Shown: positions 32,901 through 64,000 of the stretch, piece by piece
Numbering within the stretch: the first letter of the stretch is position 1
Layout: the number at the start of each line of letters is the position of its first letter
NCBI RefSeq assembly: GCF_000972845.2
Contig: NC_040032.1
Location: 14,454,002 to 14,518,001 of the forward strand
Length of the DNA: 64,000 nucleotides
Direction of reading: 5' to 3'
Source: Larimichthys crocea
Lineage: Eukaryota; Chordata; Actinopteri; Sciaenidae
The notes under the pieces: generated by a model
What the model was told of the DNA's origin: nothing
What the model saw: the letters and a program-made list of their open reading frames with translations, nothing else
Database searches by the model: none
Translations under genes and position numbers: made by a program

Positions 32901-34529
32901 CACAGCATCTATCGTGGTAATCTGAGCTGAACGTACACACATTGGTCTTATTGTCGCATATATATGTTGTGAGCAGAGGAAACTATAAAACGTCCTGTTA
33001 TGAACATTTTACAGAGAATGTTGTGAGTGTGTCGCTGCTTTAAAGGGCGATTCAAGTCGGTGCTTTGTGTGTGAGGAGGCAGAGTGAGAGGTGTGAGGTT
33101 TGGTTTCCTTTTAAAAAGGTCAAAAATAGAGATTTTACAAGCCACACGATGAACCTTCATCCAAGGCTAGTGTCAAACTGTCCTTTCTTGCCAGTGTTTG
33201 AGTCTAATGGAAATGACAGCACATCACAGCATCGAACCACATCCAGTGCACACAACCTTCGTTAATAAAAGAGGCCAACTCTGAAAACCTGGATGCAGAA
33301 TTCCCATCGGACACAGCTTTTATTCTTCAATTCACGGAAACATCAAGCAGCACTGTGCCTGTGGCTGTTGTGGCTGCCTGTTTCTGTTTCCTCAGGCCGG
33401 GCTGTGCTCTGAGGCTGCACCACCTTTGCCATCAGGATCAATGTAAATGACAAACTGTGGACAGTTATTGATCCAGCGACTTTCTCCTGGTGTGTCACAT
33501 CAAACAGCTGCTGACAGATCTCTGCAGGAGGCATCTGATGAAACGCACTGAGCACCGAGAGGTGAAACCACTCCAGGAAACTCAGATGTTTCTAACTGAT
33601 TAAAACGTCAGCGGCACGCTAAAGGTGGCATTACTTAAACCCTTTAGATTATTCAGATCAAGGTTAAAGAACATCCACTTCAAAGTGTTTGCTAAGTCGG
33701 CCTCTAATACCAGATTTAAATAATGTCTGGAGAGGTATTATCTGATTATCATTCCAAGTTTAGATATTAACTCAGCTATTTTTAAACACAAGACATTAAG
33801 CCTCATGAGATCACACGGCTGATGCTGATCTTACAGTGTCTGAATTCAATTAATTTCCATAGGAGCATCTCCTCCCTCCCACCTCCTCTCCTCTATGGAA
33901 AATATTCAGTCAGTATTAGGGGACTTTTTTGTGAAGATAAGATGGAAAGAAATTATTTTTTTTCCCTGCTTCATGGTACAAACTTGTAGTTTGTTTCCAA
34001 ACTGGAATCTCAAAGTCAACAGGTTCCTCCTAATATTAAGATATGAACTCACTTTGATTGATTAAAGAGAAAGCAAGATGTGAGTGTTAAAGAGTGACTC
34101 GTCTATCACCATTTACGCACACAAGGACTCCCTTGTGTGCGTAAATGGTGATAGAATGGTGAATCTTGTCAGATGTCAGATTAAGTTAGTATAAAATCAA
34201 AAGAAATCTCACCTCAGGGGGATTTTGACGGCCAGATATCTATCAATTGCAATCGCAAGGAGACTGAAGATGGAGCTTTGTGTCAGTACCAAGACAAAAC
34301 ATGCCAGAAAGAGGCATCCATAGAAGTCCAATCGTAGGCCGAGGCTGATGGTTATGGCAAAGGGGATGGCGAGGCAACCGACCAGAATGTCAGCCACAGC
34401 CAGAGACACCAGAAAATAGTTGGTGGCGTTCTTCAAAGTGGTGTTGATCGCGACAGCCCAGCAAACCAGTATGTTGCCGGATATGGAGAGAACAGCAATT
34501 ACTAATTCAATCACGATGTAGAAATTCAT
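26243..34529 (-). CDS. adora2b: Adenosine receptor A2B (class A GPCR), 2 coding exons
   Basis: A plasma-membrane receptor for extracellular adenosine. The A2B family couples mainly to Gs and has low ligand affinity. Exon 1 is 34213-34529 and exon 2 is 26243-26969, joined within a codon (AG|G, phase 2) right after [11 protein letters not shown], the conserved intron position of adenosine receptor genes. The product is 347 residues (human A2B 332). Seven membrane segments can be read: TM1 [19 protein letters not shown]3 [17 protein letters not shown] followed by DRY, TM5 [18 protein letters not shown]6 [13 protein letters not shown]7 [11 protein letters not shown]. The short tail after TM7 rules out A2A (long tail), and [11 protein letters not shown] is A2B-like. 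The second extracellular loop carries four NxT sequons. The stop is TAG at 26243-26245. Confidence 0.95.
29325..29570 (+). mobile_element. 5'-truncated L2-type LINE fragment, second copy
   Basis: Aligns with 12575-12830: CTCTTCACAGAG, TCCAACACTACCAACAACTG, TTATTGCTGCACTAA and GCACTGTACCATGATTGTT. It ends TTGGATAGAATCGTCAGCAA, a degenerate LINE tail. It lies antisense to adora2b. Confidence 0.65.
34102..34155. repeat. Perfect palindrome, 25-bp arms with 4-base loop
   Basis: The arms are 34102-34126 and 34130-34155 less the loop ACTC (34127-34130), so the right arm is 34131-34155. They are exact reverse complements containing CACCATTTACGCAC. It starts 57 bp inside the intron from the adora2b exon 1 donor. 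Confidence 0.95.
34213..34529 (-). CDS. adora2b: adora2b coding exon 1 (TM1-TM3, DRY)
   Basis: Starts [19 protein letters not shown] and runs through TM2 ([15 protein letters not shown]) and TM3 to [13 protein letters not shown]. The donor GTGAG is at 34212. The ATG lies directly after a long pyrimidine tract ending GCTGAG, which looks like a splice acceptor, so the 5' UTR may be in a separate exon. Confidence 0.95.
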
Positions 34530-34719
34530 CTCAGCAAAAAAAGAAAAGAAAAAAAAAGTGTGTTAAAGGACCAAAAACCTGCAGGCTGTTCACAGAGGAG
34601 ACGGTCACAAACACACACACACACAACACAAACACTGGAGTCTAGTCCCAGATGAGTAAAGAAGTCTTTCTGCTGTAATCCAGGAATATTCCACAAGTGT
34701 GAGCTGCACAGCCGACTCT
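34530..34719 (-). promoter_or_regulatory. adora2b: adora2b immediate upstream region (5' UTR or 5' intron)
   Basis: Two acceptor-like sites precede the start codon. One is TTGTCCACAG ending at 34720. The other is a long T/C tract ending GCTGAG right before the ATG at 34529. Either could receive an upstream noncoding exon ending at the GTGAGC donor at 34876. A CA run (about 34610-34625) is inside. Confidence 0.4.
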
Positions 34720-34876
34720 CTGTGGACAAGAAAGGAGTTCACTTTATATTCATGTTAAGAAAAATGAAGCATCCAAAACATCACAAAGTTGACAAAAAGC
34801 TGCGTAATAATGCGTAAATTCTCCAGTGCACGCGTAAAAACACAGAGAAGAGTCGCTGAACATTGTTGTCGCTCAC

Positions 34877-35020
34877 CTTAATGAACCTGCACATCGTCTC
34901 TGGATGTTTTCACACCAACAGCGACCGATCTGTGGAGCGTACGCGAAGACAAGAGTGTCACACAACTTCCCCCCACAGCCGACAGCGGTTTTGAAGAGAG
35001 AGAGAGAGAGAGAGAGAATA
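34877..35020 (-). promoter_or_regulatory. adora2b: Candidate noncoding 5' exon / promoter of adora2b
   Basis: Minus-strand sequence ending ...GGTTCATTAAG before a strong GTGAGC donor (34871-34876) suggests a 5' UTR exon. A GA run at 34998-35020 lies at its upstream side. The extent of the exon is unknown. Confidence 0.35.
34998..35020. repeat. (GA)n microsatellite
   Basis: A pure AG run of about 23 bp. Confidence 0.85.
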
Positions 35021-35655
35021 ACTCAATTTCACAGAGAAGCCACGCCTCAAACACACTCATACACACGCACGCCCGTTTCAAGTGGCATAATAATATGGGT
35101 GGAATCCCTCCCGAGCGTCACCGGGCCGCCGTGCGTAATTACGCGGCAATTAAAGATAACATCCAAACCACGTGCTCAATGTTTGATATGAATGTTGTCT
35201 TGTTTGTACAACACACAAGCACCGCACAGCTCACTCACTCACTCACTCACTCACTCACAGCCACGCGTCTCCATCTGGTTTCAATCACCAAGTTTTTGGA
35301 CACTCCGCGGAGCCAAACGCGACCCCAAAGTGAAATTTTTACAACGTTTTTTTAAGCGTTTGTCTTCCGTTTCTTGTAAATGACGCAAAGTAGGAGGTGA
35401 TGTCAGAGTGAAAGTGGTGTTCATCACCATATAAATCCATTTTTAATTATCTTCTGGATCATTTTTATTTAGGTATGTTGATTGTTCCCGCACACAAAAA
35501 TGTTTTACGACCCTGGCACAGCCTTTAATGGGTACAGTGGAAAAGCACTGGCAAACTGGTGCATTCACATTAATACCTTCACTCTCTCTTTGTGTCAAAA
35601 CATACAACCTGAAGAACAACAAACAAAACGCAAATGATTCAATATAAAACTTGAC
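35021..35655. other. Intergenic region between specc1 3' end and adora2b 5' end
   Basis: About 0.6 kb. It includes CpG-containing sequence (CGAGCGTCACCGGGCCGCCG near 35113) that could be adora2b promoter. No gene is seen. Confidence 0.55.
35229..35259. repeat. (TCAC)n tetranucleotide repeat
   Basis: About seven tandem CTCA units between adora2b and specc1. Confidence 0.85.
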
Positions 35656-36688
35656 AATCGTTTATTGAGCAATATCAATCCAACAGGCCTCCAAGTTTGA
35701 CATCCGTGAATAGAAAAACTGCACACATTTCTGACTCACTTCTCAGGATGCATGTAAATAAATAAATAATACTTCTTTTCTTCTTCTTCTTTTTATTTTA
35801 AATCTCTCAAAACATAAAGGCATCTTTCAAATGGATGCTTGTCGAATTCATACCACAGGAAAAAAGTGTTGTGCCTCAACTCGTACGTGTAAAAGTTATC
35901 CTCTCCTTCGTTATTTAACATGGCATGCGAAGTATGTGTGTATATTGCAAAGCAGCTGCAGTACCATAGTTATCGAGGGAGTCCTGATGGGAGAAACAAC
36001 ACAGGAGCAGGAGCAGGAGGAGGAGGAGGAGGAGGGGGCACAGTACGATGGTTTCAGCCGACCCTTAACGCTGTAAACGATGCAAACATAGAGATTAATC
36101 TGTTCTCATAAAAAATACTTCTACAAAACTATTCGGCAGCTCTCGTAGTGTTAAATCTTTCTAGTGTTGCGTCACATGGCAGCTTTGTTTTCTATTTTTC
36201 TATCTAAAGGACACACACACACACAAAGGTGGAACATATTTTAAAGGCTTCAGTTCAACTCAAACATGTCAGTTCAAAACACTTTCAGACCTACAACCTT
36301 GTTCACAATAAACCACTCGGTCGATTCTCTGAAGGAACATTTCAGCGAAATGGACCAAAAGTTGTTCACCGCTTCATGTCGTTCAGTTAAAGGAGACGTC
36401 ACACTGCACGCTCGGACAGAAGGTTCCACTTTAACCATGCATAGATAGTCTCGTGTAAAGATGTGTTTCGTTGTCAGAAGATTTGGCACGTGTTCAAACC
36501 GGCTGTTTGAAATTCCTCGGTCGTGTCTACAGCGTCGAACGCTGGGCAGGAGAAAAGGGGGGGCTGAGGTGGCACTGTTCGGTCTGTCTGGAAGGTGAAT
36601 GCAATGCTGACAAGACGGTGACAGAAAAGTGCTGCGGTGCCTCCGATCCATCGGTCTCCAGCTCCAGCTCCAGCTCCAGCTCTCCGCG
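35656..36688 (-). other. specc1: specc1 3' UTR (probable)
   Basis: About 1 kb after the stop. It holds a CTCCAG repeat (36658-36680) next to the stop, an AGG/AGC-type repeat (36002-36035) and a minus-strand AATAAA (plus TTTATT) at 35661-35666, near which the transcript probably ends. Confidence 0.55.
35661..35666 (-). promoter_or_regulatory. Candidate specc1 polyadenylation signal
   Basis: AATAAA on the minus strand about 1 kb after the specc1 stop. Confidence 0.5.
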
Positions 36689-63083
<26,395 letters not shown>

Positions 63084-64000
63084 CTGTGTATGAGTGTGAG
63101 TGTAATGGGTTTATTGCAGAAGTGTGCTAACACAAAGAGGCAGTGTTTCATCTGTGCTAATTTGATAGAAGCACTTAAATCACTGTTGACTCCAAACAGG
63201 ATAATTTATGTGTTTGGAACATCTCTATCTTTCAAAAGCCTCTACAAAAAGGTTAGAAGATTGTGACACAGCACACAGTGTGTGTGAGGAAACCACTAAC
63301 CATAATGTAATCAAGGCAGGCTAAATTATGTTATGATATTTATCAGACTGTTTCGTCTGATGAAAACAAATTTAATTTACTATCAAGCGGAAGAATAGTA
63401 ACCACAGTGAGTCTAAGTAGCCTTAATACATTGCATCCTTTGCACATCAGTACACATGGTGCTCAAACAAGAGATTTTTTACACCCAATTAAATTAAATT
63501 AAAGTTCTGATAGAAGTAACACAAAAATAAGCAGAGATATAAACATTCAACCAGGTTGTGAATGGTAATAAATGGTGTTTCTGGAGTGTTTACACAAGAG
63601 CTTAACTATGTCTGGCAATGACTACTTGGCTGCAGTGTAAATAGGTGAGATGCAAGATGACAGTGAGTCATGGAAATAAGAGTTCAGCCTGGATGACATC
63701 TGACTGCTTCTGAAGCCGAAGTCAGAGCTACACCACGAGAAATGAGATTTTAATACAGATGTCTGTGAGCATGCTGTACCAAAATAAGGACCCTCCGCCA
63801 CTGATGTGGCTCTAATACATCATGATGTTCATGGGTGAAGTTATGAAGAGGCCTCACCCTCACACCCATGTGGCAGCGTGACTCAGAAGGTCACACTCTG
63901 GTGAACCACCCTACTGCTGGCACCGCCGTCACGGTCCAACAATGATGACATCACTAAGCTGATGGTGACACGCCTTTACTTTGGAGTCAACAACCACCAA
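63084..64000 (-). other. specc1 intron running off the window
   Basis: No further specc1 coiled-coil exon could be recognised here. The preceding exons must lie to the right. Confidence 0.7.

Larger units (their letters stand above)
26970..34212 (-). other. adora2b intron 1 (7.2 kb)
   Basis: Single-copy-looking, moderately AT-rich intron. It contains a truncated L2-like fragment (29325-29570), a perfect palindrome (34102-34155) and several short open frames on both strands that match nothing I recognise. There is no embedded gene. Confidence 0.75.

Noticed and set aside
26243..34529. Assignment of the receptor as adora2a
   Set aside because: The C-terminal tail is short, TM3 context is A2B-like, and the neighbours zswim7, ncor1 and specc1 mark the ADORA2B locus.

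Overview
The window looks like teleost fish nuclear DNA, probably from a spiny-rayed (percomorph-type) fish. The evidence is the GT-AG intron-exon structure, the vertebrate gene set, dense CA and GA microsatellites, and interspersed repeats typical of fish genomes (L2-type LINE tails, TTAA-flanked and TA-flanked miniature elements). The species cannot be named from sequence alone.

Four protein-coding genes were reconstructed exon by exon, with splice phases checked. (1) ncor1, + strand, 1-7455: the 3' 20 coding exons of nuclear receptor corepressor 1, with a long 3' UTR to about 9715. (2) zswim7 (SWS1), + strand, 11102-23526: five exons, complete, including a 22-bp microexon. (3) adora2b, - strand, 26243-34529: adenosine A2B receptor, two coding exons, complete. 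(4) specc1 (cytospin-B), - strand, 36689-63083: the last 11 coding exons, covering the end of the coiled coil, the serine/proline-rich linker and the C-terminal calponin-homology domain. Its N-terminal exons lie beyond the right edge.

Layout: ncor1 and zswim7 are head to tail. zswim7 and adora2b converge, and their candidate poly(A) signals lie about 30 bp apart on opposite strands near 23.83-23.87 kb. specc1 is directly upstream of adora2b on the same strand. The relative orientations of ncor1, zswim7 and adora2b match human 17p, but TTC19, which sits between ZSWIM7 and NCOR1 in human, is not seen. The specc1-adora2b pair mirrors the human SPECC1L-ADORA2A pair, which suggests an old duplicated block. 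The four genes do unrelated jobs: transcriptional corepression, homologous recombination, purinergic signalling, and cytoskeletal organisation.

The most notable anomalies are: an exact 43-bp tandem duplication inside a ncor1 exon that breaks the reading frame; two glutamine tracts in ncor1; a perfect 25-bp-arm palindrome just inside the adora2b intron; and a 145-bp element with TTAA target duplications inserted in an older repeat whose empty site is present elsewhere in the window. No prokaryotic-type system, CRISPR array, viral gene or new gene cluster was found. Most of the window is ordinary intron and repeat sequence.
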